Shown here: positions 46,732 to 60,995 of the stretch, piece after piece
How positions within the stretch are numbered: the first letter of the stretch is position 1
Layout: each line of letters begins with the position of its first letter
The notes under the pieces: generated by a model
Told to the model about the DNA's origin: nothing
What the model saw: the letters and a program-made list of their open reading frames with translations, nothing else
Database searches by the model: none
Translations under genes and position numbers: made by a program
Source: Penicillium oxalicum
Lineage: Eukaryota > Ascomycota > Eurotiomycetes > Eurotiales > Aspergillaceae
DNA: 64,000 nucleotides
Direction: 5' to 3'
Assembly: GCF_001723175.1 (NCBI RefSeq)
Contig: NC_064651.1
Coordinates: 1,054,001-1,118,000, forward strand

Positions 46732-47841
46732 ATGACATCTACCATCCCACCAACAATGCGTGCCTGGGTTCGTCCCTATCGCGGCCCGGCAAAAATCCTC
46801 CAACTGTCCGACGTGCCCACACCAGCTGTCCCGCCATCATCATCCTCAGACGTCCTCATTCGCGTATCTCACGTCTCCCTAACCTACAACACCGAGCTCA
46901 TCATGAAAATCATCCCAAACACACCGCTCACGAGGCCCTGGATTCCCGAAATCGAATTCTCAGGCGACGTCATCGCCGCCGGCACAAAGGCACCGCCCGA
47001 AGTCCGCGACCCCGGCGTGAAGGTCTTTGGCTGCGAAAGTGTTTGGAATTACGCCATGGGACACGGCGTGCTAGCCGAGTACGTATGTGTTCCTGGTAGC
47101 AATGTGGTGCGTGCTAGCGATGAGATTGACATGGCGTCGGCATCTGGGATTAATGGGTGCGGGAGCTGTGCGTTAAAGATTTGTCGGACGGCTGGCGTTG
47201 AAGAGGGCCATGTTGTTTTGGTCAATGGGGCTAGCGGGTCGGTCGGGTCTGTTCTTGTGCAGCTATGTAAGTTTAGAGGGGCAAAGGTTGTTGGTGTTGC
47301 GAGTGGGAGGAATGAGGAGATGGTTCGTGGACTTGGTGTTGACGAGGTATGAATATTCTCACCGGGCATTCGCAAAAACAGGGAGGATTTGCTGACGGAA
47401 TGGATGATCTAGTTCGTTGACTATCGCAAACATGACTCACTACCGGCTTATATGGCTAGTCAATATGGGGATAAACCATTCGACTTCATACTAGACTGCG
47501 TCGGCACGCAGGCGCTTTACGCAAATTCATCCGCTTATCTTAAGCCCGAAGGCGCTTTGATCAATGTTGGTTTACTTGAGGGTATCTTTACGACGACATT
47601 CAACGTCCTGGCAAATACGTTTCTGCCTCAGTGGCTGGGTGGCGTGCCACGTCGTTATATCACGTTTAGCACACCGCCGACTCGCGATGCCGCGGTTTAC
47701 ATGGCGGAATTGGTGAGGCAGGGTCATATTCGTATTCCCGTTGACTCGGTCTATGATATGGAGGATGCCATTGCGGCGTACGAGCGGGTGGCAACTCAGC
47801 GTGCTAGGGGCAAGGTTGTTATCAAGGTGCGAAGTGATTAG
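46732..47841 (+). CDS. Medium-chain dehydrogenase/reductase, quinone-oxidoreductase-like
   Basis: Exons 46732-47346 and 47413-47841 give 347 residues. The MDR fold is clear: an N-terminal GroES-like half (MRAWVRPYRGPAKILQLSDV; WIPEIEFSGDVIAAG) and a nucleotide-binding half opening VLVNGASGSVGSVLVQLCKF. The gene lacks the zinc-binding Cys/His set of true alcohol dehydrogenases, so it belongs with the zinc-free quinone-oxidoreductase/enoyl-reductase group that uses NADPH. The C-terminal block AIAAYERVATQRARGKVVIK is typical. The substrate is unknown. The intron is short (66 bases) with donor GTATGA and acceptor TAG. Confidence 0.88.
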
Positions 47842-49016
47842 ATCGGGGTCTGAAATTGTACGTGGGTAACTCGAAATGAGTCTTTTATTGGAAGACTCGG
47901 TTTGCCGAATTGACTCTTGCATCGAAATGTGTATATTCTAACTCAACATATTCCCTTTCCCACACCACCGGGTCGTTGCGAACCCTCATCGACTCAAAAT
48001 GGACTCCTAAACGAATTTGAAAACCCTACCTGTCTTTGGATATAGGCAAGGAGAGCCTCAGACGCAGAAATTGTGAATGTAGCCTTTCCCACGAGAGACG
48101 GTAGCCGTCTTAGACGCTCTGCATTCCCTGGATAGTGCAGATTTATTGAGAAAGGTTCTGCCCTGCAGCAGTCGGATTGCCACCCTAATCCACTCGAGAC
48201 CCGACAGAACAGATGTCTGCGAGGGATGTGTTCCCACTGGTGTAGTAGTCGGACTTGAATGGCAGGACCCTGACAGGGTCCCCAGACTTGTATTGTAGGT
48301 AGCGTAATGTTACGGCACTGCGGGCTTGGCGGCGATGCGTAGTCGTAGCCAGCCGCGGTGGTAACGTTAGTGCGGCATCCCAGAACATGAAAAATGTAGT
48401 TCTGGTATATGATTTGGTCTTTTCAGGACGGCTGCTGACATAGCGGTTCATCAACCTGGCTAAGCGTGTGTATGTATTTCCTGTCTACAAAATTACAAGG
48501 TGGATCTTTTTGCGTTATGTAAGCTGTTGTTTCTGTCATCGACATTATCTTGTACTCTAGGTGAAATGGAACTCACTTCGGGCATAACTTGCTTCTTAGC
48601 CCCCAAGGGGCTTACAGAGACTTACAAGGTCCCTTTGGGGATGCGTTTAGTACGGTTTTTTTCCGGTAGATGTTGGTGTACCATAAGGGGCAGAATGACG
48701 ATCATCGCAGCGGTACAAAGATTGACATATAGGCATGAGGAATTACCCTTTCGGGAAAATGATCAAGGACTTGGGCATTGATCGCCATCAACAGATCAGG
48801 ACCTTGAGACGAGTGTTGCGCCATCTCTGATGATTATGGCCTGGCTATCCTGTCAGACAGCGAGAGAAGAGAACAAACAAACTGAGATTGACGTCTAGTA
48901 TGCCAGAGCAAAGAGCTTTTTATAAAGTCTCTTTGATTTCCCCAGATGCCTTCCACTTCACGCTCTCTTGGCTACACCCACGCCACAAGAAAAGGCTTTC
49001 ACTTGGCTGAATCAAA
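47842..49016. other. Gene-free region, 1.2 kb
   Basis: The flanking genes are in tandem on the plus strand. Open frames are short and without recognisable domains. A possible hairpin (CCCCAAGGG at 48601-48609 with CCCTTTGGGG at 48631-48640) encloses a short direct repeat, CTTACA. Confidence 0.45.
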
Positions 49017-50649
49017 ATGTTCCGAGGCGCTGTTGTCATGGTGCTGGCTCTCGTGTCTGCTGTGCAGGGAGCCCCAACGACCTCCAACGTATCGCACAGT
49101 GTGGTCAGACGGTGTGGCTCGATCTCGCAATATTTCAACCCAAAGGCTGAGGATTGGAATAACAACAATATTGACACCTGGCTCAACACTTGGTGGAACG
49201 ATCATACGGACCTGATCAGTAGCAACACGGCAGGCTTTGCCGGTGCTTTTGGTCAGTGGGCCATTGGTAACCCCGACTGGTCGTGTCGCGATGATGGGTC
49301 AACCTCGGACTGCGACTTGAATGTGTGTGATAACCGAGTGATCAATGATCGGGGCGACGACATGCGTCCTACATACTACGTCCTCGAGTCGGTCAATCGT
49401 CTACACTCGTACTTCTTGGGAGTCAGCCAGGCATTTAGCACAGCAGCGCTTGGTGCCGCACTGTCCAAGGACGAGTGGGCCTTGACTTTCTACAAGGACA
49501 AGGACGACAAAAGTGTGACTGTGTTGAAGGAGATTCTCAATGTAGTCACAACTATCATCGGCATTGGCGCCTCCTTCGCTGGCCTTGCAGAAGTTGCAGC
49601 TGCAGGTGCTGTTGCCGGCGCAGCCTCCACATTGGCCGGGGGCGCGAACAGCGCGGCCGGTATAGTTCTTGGGAGCCAGTAAGTCATGCCTGTTGTGCAC
49701 CACATCGTCATTGTCCTCTGAGCAGCCCCGGGAACGTCCCGGTGAATGCTCTCAATTCCAGGAGGAGAGAAATTCTCATAACACGTATTCGCCATGTTCA
49801 CACTGACGCCTTTTCCTCAGTCAAGACGACACCTTCCAGAAATCGGCAGACCTCGGTGGCATTCTTGGCACGATTGTCGTCGACTCGCTGAAATCGTTCA
49901 CCACGGCCAACAACGATCTGATGGCCGGTAAAACCTACAATGATCACGACATCCGTAGCTACCTCTCCGGCGGCGCCTTCCTCGATTTTGGTGGCGTCGA
50001 GAAAAACGCCGTCACCGACTCGATGACCGCCATGCTCGTGGGTTCCGCCATCAACGCTCTCTGGCGAACGCAAAAGATCTTCATCCTCGGTGGAGGCGCA
50101 TGCAATGATGGACAAGGCATCGGCGAAGGTCCCCAGTCCTATGGGATCTGCAGCAACGGCAAGGCCTGGTACCTCTACTACTGGCAAGAAAACGACGTGC
50201 CTTCTCTGACTTCTCATCAATGGGGATGGGTTGCGACGCCCCCCGGAGCCGATCGATTGGGTTCCAATGAATATAGCGGCGTGACAATCGAGGATGTGAT
50301 CAAATCGTCCTGGGATGCCTGGAATGTCGCCGGATATAACTACAACGCCGATACCGCTCGGCAACGGGCCGAATCCGCGATCAAGGATGGCTGGGCTGTT
50401 CCGGGTGCTCATGGGGCGGCCTGGGAGGGGATTTTCACGATTCCAGTATGCGATGTTGGCGCGGCCGTGGATTCAGACTGGCAGGACAAGCAGTACATTC
50501 TCCAGAACTACGGCCATGACAGTCGTCCTGTGTGGTGTGGTCCGATTTGCGGTGGGGATATTCAGAAGACGCGGGATTTCATCAAAGCGGCGAACATGGA
50601 GGGCTTCCAGAGCCCGAAGCACCTCTGTGATGTGGACCCTGGATACTAG
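49017..50649 (+). CDS. Orphan secreted protein with glycine/alanine-rich core
   Basis: Two exons (49017-49678 and 49821-50649) give 496 residues. A signal peptide (MFRGAVVMVLALVSAVQGAP) opens the chain. Residues 30-150 are rich in Asn, Trp and Asp with paired cysteines (SCRDDGSTSDCDLNVCDN). A hydrophobic segment of about 50 residues rich in Gly and Ala (IIGIGASFAGLAEVAAAGAV and on) ends at the intron. The C-terminal half carries further cysteines, including GGGACNDGQG, CDVGAA and WCGPICGGD. I recognise no catalytic motif. It may belong to a fungal uncharacterised secreted family (a DUF7872-type assignment is a guess). The paired Cys suggest disulphides, and secretion is likely. Confidence 0.75.
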
Positions 50650-51440
50650 GGGTCCGAGAAGCATTAGATGAAGTACTTAGTCTCCCCGTTGACAGGGAAT
50701 AATTTCGTATAGTCGATGAATTGGATACACGATTTGATGCACAACTCTTCCAAGGCTGTCACCGAGGCCGAATGCTTGTATACCACTGACCAAAGGGCGG
50801 GTCCTTTCCCCGAGACTCTGATTCATCAGCCGCATCTTTCTCTCGCGATTTCCGCAGACCCATAAGGTGTCTTTGTCCCAGCTTCAGGAGAGCAGGAGAT
50901 GGGGGAGCCTGGAACATTGGAATAAATCAACCGAAACAGAGGGTTAGATAAATCTACCCAGAAGGTGATGATACATGTCAAGCTGAACCTCGACTGGACA
51001 TCAAATGAATTCTCCACCTGATTGTCTCCTACAATGTGTCGTCGATAGCACCGCAAAAAGGACAGTTATCATCCAGCCCCTACTGGTTACAACCTACTTC
51101 CTACATGAGAGACGTGAAACTTTCTAACCATTTATATTCATTCATTTTGGATCATGGAAGGGCCACGAGCGGATTTCACTCGTGATCAGAAACGGCATCA
51201 GAAAGGGGGTAGGCGAGATAGAGGGAGAGATACGCAGGAGACCGTGACAGCAAAATAAGGCAAGGATCAAAAAAAAGAAGAAGGATGGGAAAAGAGGGAG
51301 AGAGAAGAGCCAGTGGCAGAGTGATAGGGTGGAGAGGCGGAGGAGAAGGAGTTGGTTTCAAAAGTCGAACAGAGAGAAGAGGGAGATGCATAAACAAGGC
51401 ATGCCATTAGATCAAGAGGAGAACGCAAAAATCCCATATT
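50650..51440. other. Convergent intergenic region with polypurine tract
   Basis: Two genes converge here. From about 51195 to 51340 the plus strand is strongly purine-rich, so the 3' untranslated region of the minus-strand eIF3c gene is pyrimidine-rich. Nothing else is seen. Confidence 0.55.
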
Positions 51441-54218
51441 TTAAGCCTTGATTGCACCACCCAATGCACCACCGCCGAATTGCTGGCCACCAGGTCTCCG
51501 ACCCTGCTGACCAGGAATGCGAGCACCACCACGGCCTTGGCCACCACCGCCACGACCACCACCTCGACCGCGGTTACCGGGACCCTGCTCACGCTGGAAA
51601 GCGTTGGCCATACCTTGGGTACGCTGCTCAAGAGTCTTCTCGTTGGACTCGAGCAGACCCATAGACTTGTCAGCCAACGTGACGATCTGGGACTGCAGGC
51701 GAGACAGCTCAACACCCTTGCGGAAGACAATGGCGTTGTTGACCTGGTCCAGGGCAGCAGCGAGCTCCTCGTGGGAGATCATACGGCTGATGATAGCGGT
51801 GATCTTCTTGGCAGGCAGCTCGAACATATCGGCCAGCGAGGAGATGGAGAGACTGTCATAGAAGGGAGCATAGGTGAAGAGGTAGGTGCGCAGACCCTCT
51901 TCTTGTGTCTGGGCAGAGAGCATCTCCTTGACCTTCTCCGGCTGGGGCATCAGATCCCAGATCTTGATGGAAGACAGCATCGAGGCAGCCTGCTTCCAGT
52001 CACCGGCAGCGAGGAACTTGGCGGACATGATCACACCGTCACGAGTGTTCTCAGGGGGTCCGGTGAACACCTGGCGCTCGTTGTAGTCGAGCATGCGGCG
52101 GAAGGTCTTAGAGATCATGCGGCGGCGCATCTCGGGCGAGGAGGAAGTCTGCGCCATAAGGGGGACCTCAAGGAACATGCTGGAGGTGAGGTAGATGCAC
52201 TCGAGGAGCTCGAGGTTGATGTGCATGTGGAAGGGTAGCTGGCGCTGACGCTCAAGACGCTCCTGCTCAGGAGAGACGGTGGAGTAGCGCTGCATGATGA
52301 TACCCTGGGCCAGCAGCTCCTTTTGACGGCCAGAGCCGCAGATCTCCCCGAGGGTGTTTTGAGCCTCGTAGATCAGACCGGCGCGGAAAGCGCACAGACC
52401 AATCTGAACCAGGGTGCGGTTGAAAAGAATCTGGGTGCTGACGTCAAAGTTGGAGATGTTCTCAGTCAAGTGCGACATGAGCATCAGGTCACGAGAGCGG
52501 TAGTACTGATCGTGCAGGGCGAGGAAGTAGATCTGGCAAAGCATCGAGCGAGCGCGGATGATGCCATCGCTGTTCTGGAACAGGTAGTGGCAGAGAGTCT
52601 GGAGAAGGGCGTTGACGTCGCCGACATTCTTGCGTGGGGTAATGGTGGAATCGAGCTGCTCGGGAAGGGCCTTCCAGGTCGCTTCCTCCAAGATGGAAAC
52701 AACTTGGGAGGGCTTGAAGTAGACGTGCTCCAAGCGGCGGATGATCGTGCGGTTCACGCTGTCTTGTCGGGCGTCGGTCTTGTCGCTAGTGTTCAAGTTC
52801 TCAAGGTAGAGCTGAGCGCGGACAATGTTGTTGTACAATTGCTGCTCGTCGCTCAAGCGCTCAATGTATTCAGCAGTGTGGGGGTCAATCTGCTGCAGAG
52901 AGCGGGTAAGCTCGTCATCCAAACGCTCAATATATGAGACAATGCTGCCGGGGATGTAGAAAGTCTCGCCCTCAGAGATCTGGGGTTGCTTCTCATCATC
53001 CTCCCACTCCTCAGCATTCTCGCTGACGACCAGGTTGCGGTTCTCCTCCAGGACGGACAGGAGAGAGCCAAACTCCTTATCAGCAGACTTCCACTGCTCG
53101 GGGCTCATGTAGTTGGCGGAAGAAGACGTCAGGTCGAAACGGGTGGAGATCAAGGTCAGGTAGACACGGATACGCTGGTAAGGAGTGGTCGCAACGGCGA
53201 GAAGCTTCTCCATTGTCTTGATCTGCTCGAGACGGTCGGTGTTCTTCTTTCCTCGGGACTCAACAATGACACGGAGGTGCTTGAGAATGCTCTCAGGGGT
53301 GTAGTGAGTCTTTCCACCACGGCTGACAGTGGTGAACTCCTCATCCTCGGCAGCGGCCGCGGCGGCGGCAGCAGCGAGGTTCTGGATCTTCTCGACTTTG
53401 GTGGGCTTAGGGGCAGCGGCGGCAGGCTTCTCAACCTCCTCATCGCTCTCCATAAATTCGTCCTTGTTGGCACGGTACTTCTCGATCTGGGCGGCGTAGT
53501 CCTTGTTGTTCTTCTTGATACGCTGCTTGACGGCATTGAATCCCTTCTGGTTGCTAGCGTTCATCTTCTTGTTGGAAGCCTTCTGCTTGGCGACGGACTC
53601 GTTGACGAAGTCCTCGAGATCAGCAACGGCCTGGACATAGATCTTGGGAACGGGGCCAGTCTGAGTGATCTTGACGATCTGGCGGTTCAGGTTGTCGAAC
53701 TCTGTAGCGAGGCACGGTCAACACATTTCTTTCATCCAACTTGACTCTGGTGGCTTCATGGCATCATGCATGAGGTGTATCAATCGTTTAAATCCCGCAT
53801 CACACCTTTGATGCGCCTCATGTCCAGATCAAGCCACCACGCCAAGAACGAGACTGCATTCCACCAGGGCACACTCACCAGTCGAAATAACAGCCCAGTC
53901 GTTGATCTTCTCGGCATTTTCGATCAACTTGATGGTGCTCTCCAGACCCTCCAATCGCTTGTCCTTGGCACTCTTCACAACTGTGACCTTCTCCTCCTCT
54001 TCCTCCTCCTCGCTGTCAGAATCATCCTTCAAGAAAGCGGCGGCACCGCCCTTCGCGCTCGCCTCGTCGTCGGAGTCGTCGGAGTCAGAGCCGGAGTCGG
54101 ACTGGTCGGAAGATTCCTCCTCGCTTGATTCCTCCTCGGAGCGCTCATAGAGCTCCTCCTCTTCGTCCGAGGAGCTGGACTCGCTGTCGCTACCACCGCG
54201 GTAGAAGAATCGAGACAT
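51441..54218 (-). CDS. nip1: Translation initiation factor eIF3 subunit c (Nip1)
   Basis: eIF3c is a core subunit of the eIF3 complex that binds the 40S ribosome and eIF1/eIF5. Exons 54218-53879 and 53701-51441 give 866 residues. The N-terminus is highly acidic and Ser-rich ([16 protein letters not shown]), a known feature that binds other initiation factors. The conserved N-terminal domain follows ([20 protein letters not shown] across the intron), then the helical repeats and the PCI domain (around residues 640-790, including [18 protein letters not shown] and [15 protein letters not shown]). A Gly/Arg-rich tail ([15 protein letters not shown]) ends the chain. Codon use is strongly biased, which creates long but meaningless antisense frames. 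The intron is 177 bases and I found no snoRNA in it. Confidence 0.96.
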
Positions 54219-55444
54219 ATTTGCGGGTCGGTTGAATCCGTTGCTGCAGGGCAGTTTGACCTTCTCAAAACTTGGAGTTGAATGGCGGGCGAGAGCCACA
54301 CACGAAATTTAAGCGAGGGGCTCACTATGCCCAATTTGGACTAGCGCCATCTGGACTTCTTTGACGCGTTGTTTTGAGAAACATACTCTTTAACATCTTC
54401 AATAACTCATGCGGCTCCTCGTTTATTCTTTTTTGAGGGCTACGGGCTGACTTTGAAATCTCACCGAGACTCAAGTTTTTTAATAATTGTTGAAATAGGT
54501 CGCATTTGCACGATTTTACGAAGTTGCGGGTCCCGCCAGCTCATACCCGAGTACATCCACCATGCAGACCGAACAACCACCAGATTTACAAAAAAGCGTC
54601 AATAAATTGAATCGAACGAACGCGACGAATCAGAAGTCTCAAAAATTGTCGGTCGAAGCAGAAGTTCTGGTAGATCAACTGGTGGAATTTCCAAGGAGTT
54701 CCTCAATTGTTACGGAGAAAAGACGTGGGGACGATATTGTTCTTTAATACTCCGGGCTATGCCAAAAGAAAAGGGCACTTGTAATGAAACAGAATAAAAG
54801 AAAACAAGAACATCCTCATAAGCAAAGCCACTTGTATACGATTCGGAATTCACAGGAAGTAAAACGCCACCGTTCGGAGGGACAGAGATTGAGAGTAAGC
54901 AAAGAAGAGCTAAAAAATGCCCAGGGATAATGAGCAACAAGGGGAATGAGGATGTGGATGAGAGAAACAAAAGACCGCAAAAAGCTGGAAATTCTCAAGT
55001 CTCTCGTTGCCAGCATGAAACCGGTGAGGAATGGTTCAGGTTACGTGGTGCGTGCGTCGAGAAATCTGTCCTCGCAAGCACAATAATAGGAATGCCCGTG
55101 AAACTTACAAATCGTGCAACGCTCTCATAACAGCGAACATGAGCAACAAAAGAGGCAGAAGACTCTGAGCTTGGGGACGCTGCCAAGAAGGTGCGGTTGT
55201 TTGAGCGTTCAGGGTTGCCAATGATCGAGACCGTAGAAGATGGGGTGTCGGCGAACGGATGGTTTAACTTCGACGTAACTTTATGAACCAAATGGACCAG
55301 TGCAGGCTTGGTCGGCGACCACTTTGCGTCTTCGAGCCACACCTGACGTGACTATGCTCCATTGCAGTGAATGCACGACACATGACAGGAAAATGGCCTC
55401 GTCGTAGACAGGAGCAGCTGGTGACCGTTCTCATGACCCCGTTT
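54219..55444. other. Intergenic between nip1 and yak1
   Basis: Both genes are on the minus strand, so this 1.2 kb holds the nip1 promoter and the yak1 3' region. Short A/T-rich open frames have no recognisable content. Confidence 0.55.
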
Positions 55445-58658
<3,214 letters not shown>

Positions 58659-59026
58659 CTTTTGCGAGTGGTTGGAATAAGGGACAAGGTCAGGATTGCC
58701 TTAGAGACAAGAAGGGAGCGAAGCTTAGAACCTTGTTGCCGATGCTGTTCCCTGCGCACAGCGCGCCTGCGGTCTTGAGAGGGGTTCGTGCGTGGGCTGG
58801 AAGCGGGCGGGGAGAACACACGCAACCACTTCTCGCTCGCTGGGCACGGGCTGTAGATGCGGGATGGACAAGGAGGCAGCACTCGAGAGAGAACGCTGGA
58901 GAGAGCGAGATTGAAATCTGCGACAATGTGTTTCCCACAAACTGTCGAGATGATTGGGGATGATGAAAGACTAGCTCCGAAGGGTGGAGTGACGCATCGT
59001 CTATGGGAAAAGCGGGTATGAATGAT

Positions 59027-59061
59027 GGGTGATGGGTGATGATGGTGGGTGTGGGTGTGGG
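59027..59061 (+). other. G-quadruplex candidate 1
   Basis: Five GGG runs at 59027, 59034, 59047, 59053 and 59059, with loops of 3-10 bases, meet the usual pattern for an intramolecular quadruplex on the plus strand (the template strand of yak1). Confidence 0.45.
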
Positions 59062-59113
59062 TGCAGTGCGAGGCGGCGGTTTCAGGTGAGGTAAGGTAAG
59101 TTTAGGTAAGGTT

Positions 59114-59135
59114 GGGTTGGGTTGGGGGAGAAGGG
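59114..59135 (+). other. G-quadruplex candidate 2
   Basis: Four G runs (59114-59116, 59119-59121, 59124-59128, 59133-59135) are separated by loops of 2-4 bases, a tight quadruplex pattern. The stretch also resembles a telomere-like TTGGG repeat. Confidence 0.5.
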
Positions 59136-59874
59136 TGGACTGAACATCCGTCGCCAAAAGTGCACGTCCACGGAACCGTCCAAGCAGTTAAGCAATTGCA
59201 GTGCTGGTGGGGTGAGAAGGACACGACGTTCGGGAAAGGCGTTTTTTTCTGGGGGCGGTCGCAATGGACAACGGAGATGTGAGATGCCACCGACGTAGTC
59301 CGTCGACGGGGATGCACGCGCCAGAAGGCCGACGATAGTGGAGACTGCAGACTGGAGCCTGGAGAGAGCTCGGGGGATCCGAGGAGGCGAGTTGCAGGAT
59401 GGTGCGAGCGCTGGTGGTGCAACCTCGATAAGGACAAGGGAGGGCAGTGGACTGGAAGGAGATGAGCAGGCGAAGAACGGTAGCAACACACCGGGAATCA
59501 AGGTGGATAGCTAGGCCGAGGAGGAGGCTACTGGGTACATCCACGGCGGGTGAGGCATGGATCGTCGATGGAGATGGAATGGGCGTGAATCTGAAGGAGT
59601 AGAAGGAGACAGAGATTGTCGTACACACGAGGTTCGTGTGATTGCTCGGATGGCGGACAAGAAGGGGAGAGAGGCGACCCGATCATCTTTTTCGGTGCAG
59701 AGAAAATACAACGTCAAAACTTGAGACTGCATCAGACGTTAAACTACATGTGCAAGTCTAACGACGTTGGAGTTACGCACTCCATACTAGACTCGGGCAA
59801 TCACAAAGGTACCAGGTCAATGAGGTACAACAACTGCCGCAGGCACAGCAGCGGCATCACCACGAAAATTCTCA

Positions 59875-59894
59875 TCTCTCTCTCTCTCTCTCTC
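59875..59894 (+). repeat. TC dinucleotide repeat
   Basis: Ten TC units in a row lie in the yak1/rad26 intergenic region. It is a simple microsatellite. Confidence 0.9.
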
Positions 59895-60995
59895 CAACCA
59901 GGTCATGTTTCCAAAAGCATCCGCTATTGAGAAGAGAGACTCGATGGAAAGGCGACGTGGCTCAGAAAACACGGCCGTTCTCAATCCATCGGAACCTGAA
60001 CATTTCAATTGTCAGCGACTTCAGCGAGCAAATGTGCATATTCGTCGTCATGACCACCGTCTAATCTTGCCCCTGTAGATCGTCGCGTCATTGGATACCC
60101 GACAAGGAACCGGACGGGCAAGATCGTGTGTGCCCGACGCTTCCCCAAATAGGCCTCGAGTTTCATTTCCACCAGAGTAAGTGATGAAAGTTCCTTGTGC
60201 CCAAGGTATATATATGGAGGAAAAGAGAGAGTACCACGCTGCTTCACTTGGTCTTTCAGGCAAAAAAAAAGGAAAGGAAAAGAAGAGAAAAGATGATTGT
60301 TTCGAACGCTGACGATCGAAATCTTCCTTTTGATCTTCGCTCTTCCATTTAGTGTATGACCAGTCGTCAAGAATGGTCAGAGAGAAATGCAAACGGAGCC
60401 AAGGCAGAATAGTCCTTTGGCCTGTGATCAGATCGCAGCCATGCGCTGCGGCACAAGTAATAAGGTCGGAGAGATCGCGCACGTACAGAGTGAAAGAGCC
60501 TACCCTTTGTCCCCTCGAGACAATTGACCGAGACCAAGCAAAGTGACGGGGAGCATCATGTTGGACAAAATCGACGGGCACTGGAGTCCGAGATATACCT
60601 GATGTGCTATACAAAATACGAGTACCGCTAAGGTGGCACACAGCCACACATGACAGTAGTATTCTCGATGAGGATGTGCGAATGTGGCGTGGATGTCTAG
60701 TGGGTCTCGATCGAGGTGCGGCTCCTTCAGGCGGTGAGCGTAAACTGCCCGTCGTTGCCTCACAATCACGCTTCGAGACCGATCGTGATTCAAGGGCCCA
60801 GGCGACAATCGCCTTGTCACGCCGGTGATTATTCTCGCTGACATTCTTGGCCTTCCTAAGTCACCCTCGAAGCGTGCACCATGATACGTATGTCTTCACG
60901 TTTGGGACAGCATTTGCCCCACTGACCATATCTGATTGCTACACCCGTCTATACTTCCTCCGTTGAAACCCTCGACGCCTTCCGGCGGTCACACG

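Larger units (their letters stand above)
58659..60995. promoter_or_regulatory. Long divergent region between yak1 and rad26
   Basis: These 2.3 kb separate two start codons. The half near yak1 holds pyrimidine tracts on its sense strand, two G-run clusters on the plus strand (59027-59061 and 59114-59135) and a TC repeat (59875-59894). The longest open frame (60048-60647, minus) starts with GTG and has no recognisable domain. A long yak1 5' leader is likely. Confidence 0.5.

Noticed and set aside
51480..53744. Several long plus-strand frames antisense to nip1 (for example 51480-52238, 52323-52937, 52986-53744)
   Set aside because: Same codon-bias shadow effect opposite a certain eIF3c gene; no domain or independent signal.
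53702..53878. Possible snoRNA in the nip1 intron
   Set aside because: GTGATGC resembles a C box but there is no CTGA partner or closing stem.
60048..60647. 199-codon minus-strand frame upstream of yak1
   Set aside because: It starts with GTG rather than ATG, overlaps other random frames and shows no recognisable domain or splice context.
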